Source: Variovorax sp. WS11 (GTDB lineage Bacteria; Pseudomonadota; Gammaproteobacteria; Burkholderiales; Burkholderiaceae_C). Taken from it: a DNA stretch of 64,000 bases. A program made the translations under genes and the position numbers. Below are positions 26,434 to 35,095 of this stretch, piece after piece. The first letter of the stretch is position 1, and the number at the start of each line of letters is the position of its first letter. The notes beneath the pieces were generated by a model, which was not told where the DNA came from, searched no databases, and saw only the letters and a list, made by a program, of their open reading frames with translations. The DNA is taken from contig NZ_JAAGOW010000001.1 in NCBI RefSeq assembly GCF_010499245.1, positions 4,030,001 through 4,094,000 of the forward strand, written 5' to 3'.

Positions 26434-26766
26434 ATGACCGATCCCGAGTACATGGACTGCGCCGAGGCCGTGCTGGCCGCCATCGAACGCGGCTGCGACC
26501 GCATCAACGATGCGACCGATGCCGATATCGACAACCAGCGCGTGGGGGGCATGATCACCATCACCTTCCGCAACGGCAGCCAGTTGATCATCAATCTGCA
26601 GAAGCCCTTGCAGGAGATCTGGCTGGCCGCGCGCTCCGGCGGCTACCACTACCGGCATGACGGCCGCGCGTGGGTGGATACGAAGACCCGCGAGGAGTTC
26701 TTCGGCCAGCTGTCGCGCGAGGCGAGCGCGCAGGCCGGTCTGCCGCTGCAGTTCTCGGCCGGCTGA
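26434..26766 (+). CDS. cyaY: Frataxin-like iron-sulfur assembly protein CyaY
   Basis: A 110-residue bacterial frataxin. It has an acidic first helix (MTDPEYMDCAEAVLAAIERG), a beta sheet with GGMITITFRNGSQLIINLQ, and the conserved QEIWLAARSGGYHYRHDG followed by the WVDTK turn. CyaY modulates IscS and Fe-S cluster assembly. ATG 26434 is the proper start; the small in-frame extension to 26404 would overlap lptM. Convergent with mrcA, 6 nt away. Confidence 0.96.
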   Translation: MTDPEYMDCAEAVLAAIERGCDRINDATDADIDNQRVGGMITITFRNGSQLIINLQKPLQEIWLAARSGGYHYRHDGRAWVDTKTREEFFGQLSREASAQAGLPLQFSAG

Positions 26767-26772
26767 AGGCGA

Positions 26773-29184
26773 TCAGTTGCGGAAGAGCTCGAGGATGCGG
26801 TTGCGCTCTTCCGGCGGCGGCGGCGCACCGATCGGCGCGCCAGAAATCGCCTCGACCGGCTGCGTCGGGCCGGCCTCGACGCCGAGATTCGCGACACCGC
26901 GGCCCGGCGCATAGTCGTCGTAGTACCACTCGCCGCCCACGTTGACCACGCCGGACGGGGCCGTGGCAGTCAGCTCCGTCACCGGCACGCCCTTGATGGC
27001 GGTCTCCATGTAGCTGATCCAGATCGGCAGGCTCAGGCCGCCGCCGGTCTCGCGGTCGCCGAGCTTGCGCGGCGTGTCGTAGCCCATCCAGGCCACCGCC
27101 GCCATCGTCGGCTGGAAGCCGGCGAACCAGGCGTCCAGCGAGTCGTTGGTGGTGCCGGTCTTGCCGTACAGATCGGGGCGCTTCAGCGTGGCCTGCGCCT
27201 TGGCGGCGGTGCCGCTGCGGGCCACCTCCTGCAACAGGCTGTCCATGATGAAGGCGTTGCGCTGCGGGATGGCGCGCATGGTCTCGTTGAGCAGCGGCGG
27301 CTGCGTTTCCACGAGCACCTTGTCCTTGTGATCGGTGATGCGCGTCACGAGGTAGGGATTGACGCGATACCCGCCGTTCGCGAACACCGAGTACGCGGTT
27401 GCCATCTGCATCGGTGTGACCGCGCCGGCACCCAGCGCCATCGGCAGGTAGGCCGGATGCTTCTCGCGCTCGAAGCCGAAGTTGCCGATCCAGTCCTGCG
27501 CGTAGCGCGTGCCGATCGACTGCAGCACGCGGATAGACACCATGTTCTTGGACTTGGCGAGCGCGCGGCGCAGGGACATCGGGCCCTCGAAGTTGCCGTC
27601 GTAGTTCTTGGGTTCCCAAGGCTGGCCGCCGGTGGTGCCGGCGTCGAAGAACAGCGGCGCGTCGTTGACCACCGTCGCGGGCGTGAAGCCCTTCTCCAGT
27701 GCCGCCGAGTAGATGAAGGGCTTGAAGCTCGAGCCCGGCTGGCGCCAGGCCTGCGTCACGTGGTTGAACTTGTTCTTGTCGAAGTCGAAGCCGCCGATCA
27801 TGGCCTTGACGGCGCCATCGCGTGGATCGAGCGCAATGAAGGCACCCTCGACCTCGGGCAGTTGGGTGATCTCCCAAGTGTTCTTCGGCGTTTTGACGAC
27901 GCGGATCACCGCGCCGCGGCGGATCTTGATGTTGGGCGGTGCCTTGTCCGACAGGCCCGACTGCGCCGGGCGCAGCCCCTCGCCGATGATCTGCACGGTG
28001 TCGCCGTTGGCACGCACGGCGTTGATTTCCTTGGCGTTGGCCTTGAGCACCACGGCCGACATCACGTCGCCGTTGTCGGGATGCTCGGCCAGCGCGTCAT
28101 CGACGGCCTCGTCCACTTCCTTGGGATCGTTGGGCAGGTCGACGAACTTCTCGGGGCCGCGGTAGATCTGGCGGCGCTCGTAGTCCATGATGCCCTTGCG
28201 CAGCGCCTTGTAGGCTGCCGCCTGGTCGGCAGCCACCAGTGTGGTGTAGACCTTGAGGCCGCGGGTGTAGGTGCTGTCGCCGTACTGCGCGTACATCAGC
28301 TGGCGCACGGTCTCCGCCACGTATTCGGCATGCAGACGCGTGGGGTCGGCGCCGTCGCGCAAGTGCAGCTCTTCCTTCTTGGCCTCGGCCGCCTGTTCGG
28401 CGGTGATGAAGCCGGCTTCCTGCATGCGGTCTATCACATAGAGCTGGCGCCCGCGCGCACGCGTCGGATTGTTGACCGGATTGTTCGCGCCCGGCGCCTT
28501 CGGCAGGCCGGCGAGCATCGCAGCCTGGGCGATGCTGATGTCCTTGAGCGGCTTGCCGAAATAGGCTTCCGAGGCGGCCGCGAAGCCGTACGCGCGATTG
28601 CCCAGATAGATCTGGTTGAGGTAGATCTCAAAAATCTGGTCCTTGCTGAGCAGGTGCTCGAGCTTGAAGGTGAGCAGGACCTCGTAGATCTTGCGGGTCA
28701 GCGTCTTCTCGGAACTCAGATAGACGTTGCGCGCCACCTGCATGGTGATGGTGGAGGCGCCCTGGCTCTTCACGCGGTTCATGTTCGCAATTCCGGCGCG
28801 CAGCAAGCCCTTGTAGTCGACCCCGCCGTGATCGTAGAAGCGGGTGTCTTCGGCGGCCAGCACGGCGTCCTTCATCACTTTGGGGATGGTCGCGATGGGC
28901 GTCAGGTTGCGGCGCTCCTCGCCGAACTCGCCGATCAGGATGCCTTCGGAGGAGAACACCCGGAGCGGCAGCTTGGGCCGGTAGTCCGCCAGCTCGGAGA
29001 TGTCCGGCAGGTTCGGATAGGCCACGGCCAGGGCCACGGCGACCACGCAGATCATGGACACCGCACCGGCCGCGGCGATGCCCAGTCCCCACATCACGAA
29101 GCGCAGAAGCCAAGTCAGCCAGGCAGGGCGCTGAGGAGGCGGGGGAGTCTTGGCGGGCCCGTTGGGGCGAGTTTTTTCGGGCAT
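26773..29184 (-). CDS. mrcA: Penicillin-binding protein 1A
   Basis: An 803-residue class A PBP. A proline-rich cytoplasmic start and one membrane helix (near 25-50) precede the glycosyltransferase domain with catalytic Glu in LAAEDTRFYDHGGVDYKGLL, then the ODD-like insert and the transpeptidase domain. The acyl-enzyme Ser is in PGSSFKPF, and the KTG motif is GKTGTTND. It polymerises and crosslinks peptidoglycan. The C-terminus is acidic and Pro-rich. A hairpin with a T-run on its strand lies about 30 nt upstream of the start. Divergent from pilM, as in many gamma- and beta-proteobacteria. Confidence 0.97.
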   Translation of the reverse strand: MPEKTRPNGPAKTPPPPQRPAWLTWLLRFVMWGLGIAAAGAVSMICVVAVALAVAYPNLPDISELADYRPKLPLRVFSSEGILIGEFGEERRNLTPIATIPKVMKDAVLAAEDTRFYDHGGVDYKGLLRAGIANMNRVKSQGASTITMQVARNVYLSSEKTLTRKIYEVLLTFKLEHLLSKDQIFEIYLNQIYLGNRAYGFAAASEAYFGKPLKDISIAQAAMLAGLPKAPGANNPVNNPTRARGRQLYVIDRMQEAGFITAEQAAEAKKEELHLRDGADPTRLHAEYVAETVRQLMYAQYGDSTYTRGLKVYTTLVAADQAAAYKALRKGIMDYERRQIYRGPEKFVDLPNDPKEVDEAVDDALAEHPDNGDVMSAVVLKANAKEINAVRANGDTVQIIGEGLRPAQSGLSDKAPPNIKIRRGAVIRVVKTPKNTWEITQLPEVEGAFIALDPRDGAVKAMIGGFDFDKNKFNHVTQAWRQPGSSFKPFIYSAALEKGFTPATVVNDAPLFFDAGTTGGQPWEPKNYDGNFEGPMSLRRALAKSKNMVSIRVLQSIGTRYAQDWIGNFGFEREKHPAYLPMALGAGAVTPMQMATAYSVFANGGYRVNPYLVTRITDHKDKVLVETQPPLLNETMRAIPQRNAFIMDSLLQEVARSGTAAKAQATLKRPDLYGKTGTTNDSLDAWFAGFQPTMAAVAWMGYDTPRKLGDRETGGGLSLPIWISYMETAIKGVPVTELTATAPSGVVNVGGEWYYDDYAPGRGVANLGVEAGPTQPVEAISGAPIGAPPPPEERNRILELFRN

Positions 29185-29213
29185 GAAGCGAGGGTGAAGT
29201 CAGCCGCAATTAT

Positions 29214-29239
29214 AAAAAGCGAGCCCCTCCGGGCGGCTC
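29214..29239 (-). terminator. Terminator-like hairpin in the mrcA leader
   Basis: Read on the minus strand: GAGCC (29239-29235), a short loop that can add two more G-C pairs, GGCTC (29225-29221), then GC and TTTTT (29218-29214). It points toward mrcA and ends 30 nt before its ATG. No gene on this strand lies just upstream, so it may be an attenuator for mrcA or a block to antisense transcription from the pil region. Confidence 0.45.
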
Positions 29240-29427
29240 ATTGAAGCCAGATAAAACCCAAGTACTCGCATTTGTGACGTAAGTTGTGAATCGGCGCTGT
29301 TACGTTCCCTTTTGACAACGCTTGGTGCCACAGTTGGGGCCAAGGCGCTTGGTTGGCGCTACACGTCCTGATAGCATGCAACCACACGCAAATATTTCCA
29401 ATCGTTACAAACACAACGGGATATAAC

Positions 29428-30507
29428 TTGGCTGCTTTGGGATCGCTGTTTAGCCGTCAACCCGCGCCTCTGCTCGGGTTGGACGTCAGCTCCTCCAGTG
29501 TCAAGCTGGTCGAGCTCGGCCGCGACGCCAGCGGCAAGTTGATTCTGGAACGTTGCGCGATCGAGCCACTGGAGCGCGGCTGGATCACCGATGGCAACGT
29601 CGAGAAATTCGATGAAGTGGCCGAGGCGGTCCGTCGTGCCGTGCGCAAGAGCGGCAGCCGAACCAAGAACGCTGCCTTGGCCCTGCCACCCTCGGCTGTC
29701 ATCACGAAGAAGATTGTCCTGCCTGGGGGCATGAGCGAGCAGGAGCTCGAGATCCAGGTCGAGTCCGAGGCCAATCAATACATCCCCTTCTCGCTCGACG
29801 AGGTCAGCCTGGATTTCTGCGTCATCGGCCAGAGTGCCAGCGCGGCGGGCGATGTCGAGGTCCTGATCGCCGCCTCGCGCAAGGAAAAGGTCCAAGACCG
29901 CCAGGGCCTGGCCGAAGCCGCCGGCCTCAAGGCCGTGATTCTCGATGTCGAGTCCTATGCCTCGCGACTGGCGACGGCGCGGCTGATCGAGCAACTGCCC
30001 GGCCAGGGCCGCGACGCGGTGGTGGCCCTGTTTGAAGTGGGCGCCTTCACCACCAGCATGCAGGTGCTGCGCAACCAGGAAGTGCTCTACGACCGTGACC
30101 AGGCCTTCGGTGGCGCCCAGCTCACGCAGCTGATCGTGCGGCAGTACGGCTTTTCCGCCGAAGAGGCGGAGACCAAGAAGCGCAGCGGCGACCTGCCGGA
30201 CGACTACGGCTCGGGCGTGCTCAAGCCCTTCGTGGCGAGCATCGCGCAGGAAATCGCGCGGGCGCTCCAGTTCTTCTTCACCAGTACGCCGCACAACCGC
30301 GTCGACTACGTGCTGCTGGCCGGCGGCTCGGCCGCGCTGCCGGGCCTTACCAGTGCCGTGACGCGGCAGACCTCCTTCGCCTGCTCGCTGGTCAATCCCT
30401 TCGACGGCATGGAGATCGGCAGCGGCATCCGCGAGAAGAAGGTCCGGCGCGAGGCACCCTCATACCTGACCTCGTGCGGGCTTGCCATGCGGAGGTTCCT
30501 GCAGTGA
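29428..30507 (+). CDS. pilM: Type IV pilus inner-membrane platform protein PilM
   Basis: A 359-residue actin-like cytoplasmic protein that binds the N-terminal tail of PilN and anchors the alignment subcomplex. Actin-fold motifs include LLGLDVSSSSVKLVELG near 16-32 and LLAGGSAALPGLTSAV near 295-310. The start is assigned to TTG 29428 (GGGA 7 nt upstream), giving LAALGSLFSRQPAPLLGLD, the usual PilM beginning; an open frame to 29353 has no ribosome site. First gene of pilMNOPQ; overlaps pilN by GTGA. Confidence 0.93.
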   Translation: MAALGSLFSRQPAPLLGLDVSSSSVKLVELGRDASGKLILERCAIEPLERGWITDGNVEKFDEVAEAVRRAVRKSGSRTKNAALALPPSAVITKKIVLPGGMSEQELEIQVESEANQYIPFSLDEVSLDFCVIGQSASAAGDVEVLIAASRKEKVQDRQGLAEAAGLKAVILDVESYASRLATARLIEQLPGQGRDAVVALFEVGAFTTSMQVLRNQEVLYDRDQAFGGAQLTQLIVRQYGFSAEEAETKKRSGDLPDDYGSGVLKPFVASIAQEIARALQFFFTSTPHNRVDYVLLAGGSAALPGLTSAVTRQTSFACSLVNPFDGMEIGSGIREKKVRREAPSYLTSCGLAMRRFLQ

Positions 30508-31124
30508 TCCTGATCAACCTGCTCCCGCACCGGGAAGCTGCACGCAAGCGCCGGCGCGAAACCTTCTATGCCACCCTCGGTGCCTCGGCCGTGGCGGGCT
30601 TCCTGATCGCGGGCGGCGCCTATCTCTGGTACCAGGCCCAGATCTCCAGTCAGCAGGGCAAGAACAGCTTCCTCCAGGCCGAGATCAAGAAACTCGAGGC
30701 CGAGATCAAGGAAATTTCTACCTTGCAGGCCGAAATCGCCGCCTTGCGCGCCCGCCAGCAGGCCGTCGAGGACCTGCAGGGCGACCGCAACATGCCCGTG
30801 CACCTGCTCAACGAACTCGTGCGGCAACTGCCCGATGGCGTCTACCTGACGAGCATGAAGCAGGACAACCAGACCGTCACGCTTCTCGGCCAAGCGCAGT
30901 CCAACGAGCGGGTCTCGGAACTGCTGCGCAACCTGGGCAACAACAGCCCTTGGCTGGTCAAGCCGGAGCTGATCGAAATTACTTCCGGCAATGTCAACCT
31001 GAGCGCGCGCGACCAGCGTCGCGTGGCGAACTTCACGATGCGCATCGGGCTCAAGCGGCCCACCGATGCGCAGAAGGCCGCGACCGGCGCAGGCGCGGCG
31101 ACATCGGCCGCAGGCAAAGGCTGA
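30504..31124 (+). CDS. pilN: Type IV pilus assembly protein PilN
   Basis: A 206-residue bitopic membrane protein. Cytoplasmic INLLPHREAARKRRR (residues 4-18) is the conserved PilM-binding tail. A membrane helix follows at about 23-43 (LGASAVAGFLIAGGAYLWYQ), then a coiled coil (near 55-95) and a ferredoxin-like periplasmic fold. GTG 30504 overlaps the pilM stop and has GGAGG at 30491-30495, 8 nt away, which fixes the start. It pairs with PilO in the periplasm. Confidence 0.95.
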   Translation: MILINLLPHREAARKRRRETFYATLGASAVAGFLIAGGAYLWYQAQISSQQGKNSFLQAEIKKLEAEIKEISTLQAEIAALRARQQAVEDLQGDRNMPVHLLNELVRQLPDGVYLTSMKQDNQTVTLLGQAQSNERVSELLRNLGNNSPWLVKPELIEITSGNVNLSARDQRRVANFTMRIGLKRPTDAQKAATGAGAATSAAGKG

Positions 31125-31132
31125 GCGTCATC

Positions 31133-31807
31133 ATGGCAACCCAACGCGCATCCTCCAACATCGACATCGGCGCCGCCCTGCAGCGCTTCGGCGACCAGTT
31201 CCGGGGGCTGAATCCGAACGATCCTTCGGTCTGGCCACCGATGCCGCGCTACGCGCTGTGCGTGGTGGTCACTGCTCTGGTCCTGGTGGCCCTTTGGTTC
31301 GTCTGGCTCACCAATTCGAACGATGAGCTCGAGGCCGAGCGGGCCAAGGAAATCACGCTCCGGGCCGACTACCAGAAGAAGGTGGGGCAGGCCGCCAATC
31401 TCGAGCTGCTCAAGAAGCAGCGCGAGCAGGTGCAGCAGTACGTGACGCTGCTCGAAAAGCAACTGCCGAGCAAGGCCGAGATGGATGCCTTGCTCTCCGA
31501 CATCAACCAGGCCGGCCTCGGCCGCAGTCTGCAGTTCGAGCTGTTCCGTCCGGGGCAGATCGTCGTGAAGGACTACTACGCGGAGCTGCCGATCGCCGTG
31601 CGCGTCACAGGGCGCTACCACGACATGGGTGCCTTCGCCGCAGACGTCGCCAATCTCTCGCGCATCGTGACTTTGAACAACCTGGCCGTCACGCCCGGTA
31701 AAGACGGCGTCCTGACGATGGACGCCACGGCGCGGACCTTCCGCTATCTGGACGAGGAAGAGCAGGCGGCGCAGAAGCGCGCCGCGGCGGGAGCACAAAA
31801 GAAATGA
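31133..31807 (+). CDS. pilO: Type IV pilus assembly protein PilO
   Basis: A 224-residue bitopic membrane protein. After a cytoplasmic tail with the family's LNPNDPSVWPPMPR stretch (near 26-39), one membrane helix (near 41-60) leads to a periplasmic coiled coil (LEAERAKEITLRADYQKKVG) and a globular domain (YYAELPIAVRVTGRYHDMGA). It forms a heterodimer with PilN and binds PilP. ATG 31133 starts 8 nt after pilN ends; the stop overlaps pilP by ATGA. Confidence 0.95.
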   Translation: MATQRASSNIDIGAALQRFGDQFRGLNPNDPSVWPPMPRYALCVVVTALVLVALWFVWLTNSNDELEAERAKEITLRADYQKKVGQAANLELLKKQREQVQQYVTLLEKQLPSKAEMDALLSDINQAGLGRSLQFELFRPGQIVVKDYYAELPIAVRVTGRYHDMGAFAADVANLSRIVTLNNLAVTPGKDGVLTMDATARTFRYLDEEEQAAQKRAAAGAQKK

Positions 31808-32346
31808 GCAGGCTTGCCTTTGTGCTGTGCATCGGTGCAGCGGCCGTCGGCCTGAGCGGCTGCATCGGCTCTGAACAGGATGAACTTCAGCAGTGGATGG
31901 CCGAGCAGCGGGCGCAGGTGCGCCCCACCGTGCCGCCCATCACGGAGCCCAAGAAGTTCACGCCCCAGGCCTACACCGAAGGCAACGCGTTCGAGCCCTT
32001 CAACATGCAGAAGCTCACGCAGGCCCTGCGCCGTGATTCGGCCCAGCCGAGCACTTCGGGCCTCATCGCGCCGGAGCTGGCACGCCGCAAGGAAGCGCTG
32101 GAGGCTTTCCCGCTCGATTCGATGGCCATGGTGGGCAGCATGAACCGCAATGGACAGCCGGTGGCCCTGGTCACCGTCGACAAGCTTCTCTACCAGGTTC
32201 GGGTGGGGAACTATCTGGGACTCAACTACGGGCGCATCACCCGTATCAGCGAAACCGAACTCGGCTTGCGTGAAATCGTGCAGGACGCCGCCGGTGAATG
32301 GATCGAACGCGTGGCGACGCTGCAGTTGCAAGAGAGGTCGAAATGA
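31804..32346 (+). CDS. pilP: Type IV pilus inner-membrane lipoprotein PilP
   Basis: A 180-residue lipoprotein. The leader ends at LSGC (Cys20), with an acidic linker and then a C-terminal HR domain (LVTVDKLLYQVRVGNYLGLN YGRI region near 120-145). PilP bridges PilNO to the N0 domain of the secretin PilQ. Coupled by ATGA at both ends to pilO and pilQ, so all five pil genes are likely made from one message. Confidence 0.95.
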   Translation: MSRLAFVLCIGAAAVGLSGCIGSEQDELQQWMAEQRAQVRPTVPPITEPKKFTPQAYTEGNAFEPFNMQKLTQALRRDSAQPSTSGLIAPELARRKEALEAFPLDSMAMVGSMNRNGQPVALVTVDKLLYQVRVGNYLGLNYGRITRISETELGLREIVQDAAGEWIERVATLQLQERSK

Positions 32347-34487
32347 AACCCAAGAATTCAAGGTTCGCGCAGTGGCTGCGCGTGGTCGGTGTCAGCCTGC
32401 TCGCGCTCGGCGCGGTCGCGGCGGCACATGCGCAGAACGCGATCGAGTCGGTCACCACCTCGATGCAATCGGGCGCCGAAGTCATCCGGATCGACCTGAG
32501 TCAACCGCTGGCCGCGGCGCCCACGGGCTTCGCCATCCAGACGCCGGCGCGCATCGCGCTCGACTTCCCGGGCGTGACGAATGCCATCGGCCGCTCGGCG
32601 ATCGACGTCAACCAGGGCAACCTTCGCTCCATCAATGTGGTGCAGGCCGGTGAGCGTACGCGCCTGGTGCTGAACCTCAAGCAGGCCACGGCGTACAAGG
32701 CCGAGATCCAGGGCAAGTCGCTCCTGGTGTCGCTGGAGCCAGTTCCCGGTGCCGCGCTGGTCGCCTCGACCCCGCAGGCTTTCGCCGAGAACCGCAACCG
32801 CGACACCCTGCCGCTGCGCGACGTCGATTTCCGCCTGGGTTCGGACAACACCGGCCGTGTGGTGGTCGACCTAGCCAACAACCAGGTGGGCGTCGACATC
32901 CGTCAGCAAGGCCGCAACCTGGTGGTGGAATTCACCAAGTCGACCTTGCCCGAAGGCCTGCGCCGCCGCCTCGACGTCTCGGACTTCGGCACCCCCGTGC
33001 AGACCGTGACGACCCAGCAGGCCGGCGACCGCGTGCGCATGACCATCGAGCCCAAGGGCGACTGGGAGCACAGCGCCTACCAGAGCGAGAACCAGTTCGT
33101 GGTCGAGGTGCGCCAGCGCAAGGTCGACCCGACCAAGCTGACCCAAGGCGTGGGCTACACCGGCGAGAAGCTGTCGCTGAACTTCCAGAACATCGAGATC
33201 CGCTCCCTGCTGCAGGTGATCGCCGATTTCACCAACTTCAACATCGTGACCTCGGATTCGGTGACCGGCGCGCTGACCCTTCGCCTGAAGGACGTGCCTT
33301 GGGACCAGGCCCTGGACATCATCATGCAGGCGAAGAACCTGGGCATGCGCAAGAACGGCAGCGTGCTGTGGATCGCGCCCAAGGACGAGATCAACGCCAA
33401 GGAAAAGCTCGAGTTCGAGGCGCAAGCCGCGATCCAGAACCTGGAGCCGCTGCGCACCCAGTCTTTCCAGCTGAACTACACCAAGGCGGTCACGATCGCG
33501 CAGGGCCTCACGGGCACCGGCCAGGCCAGCGGCGGCGGCTCCGGCACCACCACCCGCATCCTGAGCCCGCGCGGCAGCGTGATCGCCGAATCGCGCACCA
33601 ACCAGCTCTTCGTGTCGGACATCCCCTCCCGCCTCCAGCAGGTCGCCGAGCTGATCCAGAAACTCGACGTGCCGGTGCGTCAGGTCCTGATCGAGGCGCG
33701 CATCGTCGAGGCTTCGGACACCTTCGGCAAAAACCTGGGCGTCCGTTTGGGCGGCGGCCTCGCCGGCGGCTCGGTGGGCTCCAACAACGGCCGCCCGGTG
33801 TTCGGCAACATCGGTGCGATCCCCGTCGTGACGGCGGCCACCGCGACCACCCCGGCCAGCGCGCTCACCACCTTCACGAACTCGAATTTCGTGAACCTGC
33901 CCTCGACCGGCGTGTCCGGCAACGGCAACGCGCCGGGAACCTTCGCCATCTCGCTCTTCAACTCCAGCTTCTCGCGCATGCTGAATCTGGAAATCTCGGC
34001 CCTCGAAGCCGACGGCAAGGGCAAGGTGGTGTCCAGCCCCCGCGTGGTGACGGCCGACCAGACCAAGGCGCTGATCGAGCAGGGTACGGAACTGCCCTAC
34101 CAGGTCGCCACCTCCAGCGGTGCCACCTCGATCGCCTTCCGCAAGGCCAACCTCAAGCTCGAAGTCACGCCGCAGATCACGCCCGAGGGCAACATCATCC
34201 TGACACTGGACGTCAACAAGGACACGGTCGGCCAGGCGACGACCGCGGGCTTCGCTATCAACACCAAGCACGTGCAGACCGAGGTGCTGGTCGAGAACGG
34301 CGGAACCGTGGTTATCGGTGGTATCTTCGAGCTCACCGAAACCAGCGACGAATCGCGCGTGCCGGTGCTGGGTGAAGTGCCCTATGTCGGGGCGCTGTTC
34401 CGCACACGCAATCGCGTTGCCAACAAGACCGAAATGCTCGTCTTTATCACCCCGAAGATGATTACCGACCGTAACGCCGCGCGCTGA
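32343..34487 (+). CDS. pilQ: Type IV pilus secretin PilQ
   Basis: A 714-residue outer-membrane secretin with signal peptide (ends near AAAHAQ, residue 31). Two AMIN domains that bind peptidoglycan lie near 35-130 and 155-260. An STN/N0 domain is near 295-350 (LNFQNIEIRSLLQVIADFTN), followed by N1 and the secretin core with RVPVLGEVPYVGALFR near 680-695. It forms the gated pore through which the pilus passes. The ATG is in a 4-nt overlap with pilP. aroK follows after 25 nt. Confidence 0.97.
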   Translation: MKPKNSRFAQWLRVVGVSLLALGAVAAAHAQNAIESVTTSMQSGAEVIRIDLSQPLAAAPTGFAIQTPARIALDFPGVTNAIGRSAIDVNQGNLRSINVVQAGERTRLVLNLKQATAYKAEIQGKSLLVSLEPVPGAALVASTPQAFAENRNRDTLPLRDVDFRLGSDNTGRVVVDLANNQVGVDIRQQGRNLVVEFTKSTLPEGLRRRLDVSDFGTPVQTVTTQQAGDRVRMTIEPKGDWEHSAYQSENQFVVEVRQRKVDPTKLTQGVGYTGEKLSLNFQNIEIRSLLQVIADFTNFNIVTSDSVTGALTLRLKDVPWDQALDIIMQAKNLGMRKNGSVLWIAPKDEINAKEKLEFEAQAAIQNLEPLRTQSFQLNYTKAVTIAQGLTGTGQASGGGSGTTTRILSPRGSVIAESRTNQLFVSDIPSRLQQVAELIQKLDVPVRQVLIEARIVEASDTFGKNLGVRLGGGLAGGSVGSNNGRPVFGNIGAIPVVTAATATTPASALTTFTNSNFVNLPSTGVSGNGNAPGTFAISLFNSSFSRMLNLEISALEADGKGKVVSSPRVVTADQTKALIEQGTELPYQVATSSGATSIAFRKANLKLEVTPQITPEGNIILTLDVNKDTVGQATTAGFAINTKHVQTEVLVENGGTVVIGGIFELTETSDESRVPVLGEVPYVGALFRTRNRVANKTEMLVFITPKMITDRNAAR

Positions 34488-34512
34488 AGCGCGCGGGCGT
34501 TCGCAGCACCGC

Positions 34513-35058
34513 GTGGCGGTCGCACTCGTCGGTCTGCCCGGCGCCGGAAAATCCGCGGTGGGCCGGCGCCTGGCCCAACGGCTCCAGCTCCCCTTCATCG
34601 ACAGCGATGACCTGATCGAGCGGCGCATTGGCTGTTCCATCCGCGACTACTTCGAGCGCGAGGGAGAGCAGAGCTTCCGCGACCTCGAGCAGACCGTGAT
34701 CACCGAGCTCGCGGCGTCGGCCCAGGGCATCGTGTCGACCGGTGGCGGTTCCGTGCTGCGCGAGGCCAATCGGGTCCAGCTGCATACGAACTTCCACGTG
34801 ATTTACCTGCGCTCCTCGCCCGAGGACCTGTTCAGGCGCCTTCGCCACGATGTCAAGCGGCCGCTGCTGCAGGTGGCCGATCCGCTGGGCCGCCTGCACG
34901 AGCTCTACAGCGCCCGCGATCCGCTTTACCGCGAGGCCGCCCACGACGTGGTCGAGACCGGCCGGCCTTCGGTCGCGATGCTGGTGAACATCATCGTGAT
35001 GCAGCTGGAGCTGGCCGGCCTCATACCCCCCGGCTCCCAAAGCGATCCGCCGGGCTGA
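34513..35058 (+). CDS. aroK: Shikimate kinase
   Basis: A 181-residue kinase of the shikimate pathway. The P-loop GLPGAGKS is at 7-14, shikimate-binding DSDDLIERR near 35-43 and the GGGS/VLR motif near 77-84 (STGGGSVLREANR). A lid with RLRHDVKRPLLQ covers ATP. The start is GTG 34513, directly before AVALVGLPGAGKS. It lies 25 nt after pilQ and 37 nt before aroB; pilQ-aroK-aroB is a classic proteobacterial order. Confidence 0.96.
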   Translation: MAVALVGLPGAGKSAVGRRLAQRLQLPFIDSDDLIERRIGCSIRDYFEREGEQSFRDLEQTVITELAASAQGIVSTGGGSVLREANRVQLHTNFHVIYLRSSPEDLFRRLRHDVKRPLLQVADPLGRLHELYSARDPLYREAAHDVVETGRPSVAMLVNIIVMQLELAGLIPPGSQSDPPG

Positions 35059-35095
35059 GCCGGGGTCTGGGCGCCGTGCGCCTAAACTCGGAGCC

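Noticed and set aside
29312..29340. TTGACA as -35 of a pilM promoter
   Set aside because: No acceptable -10 at 16-18 nt; the downstream bases are GC-rich (TTGGGGCC).
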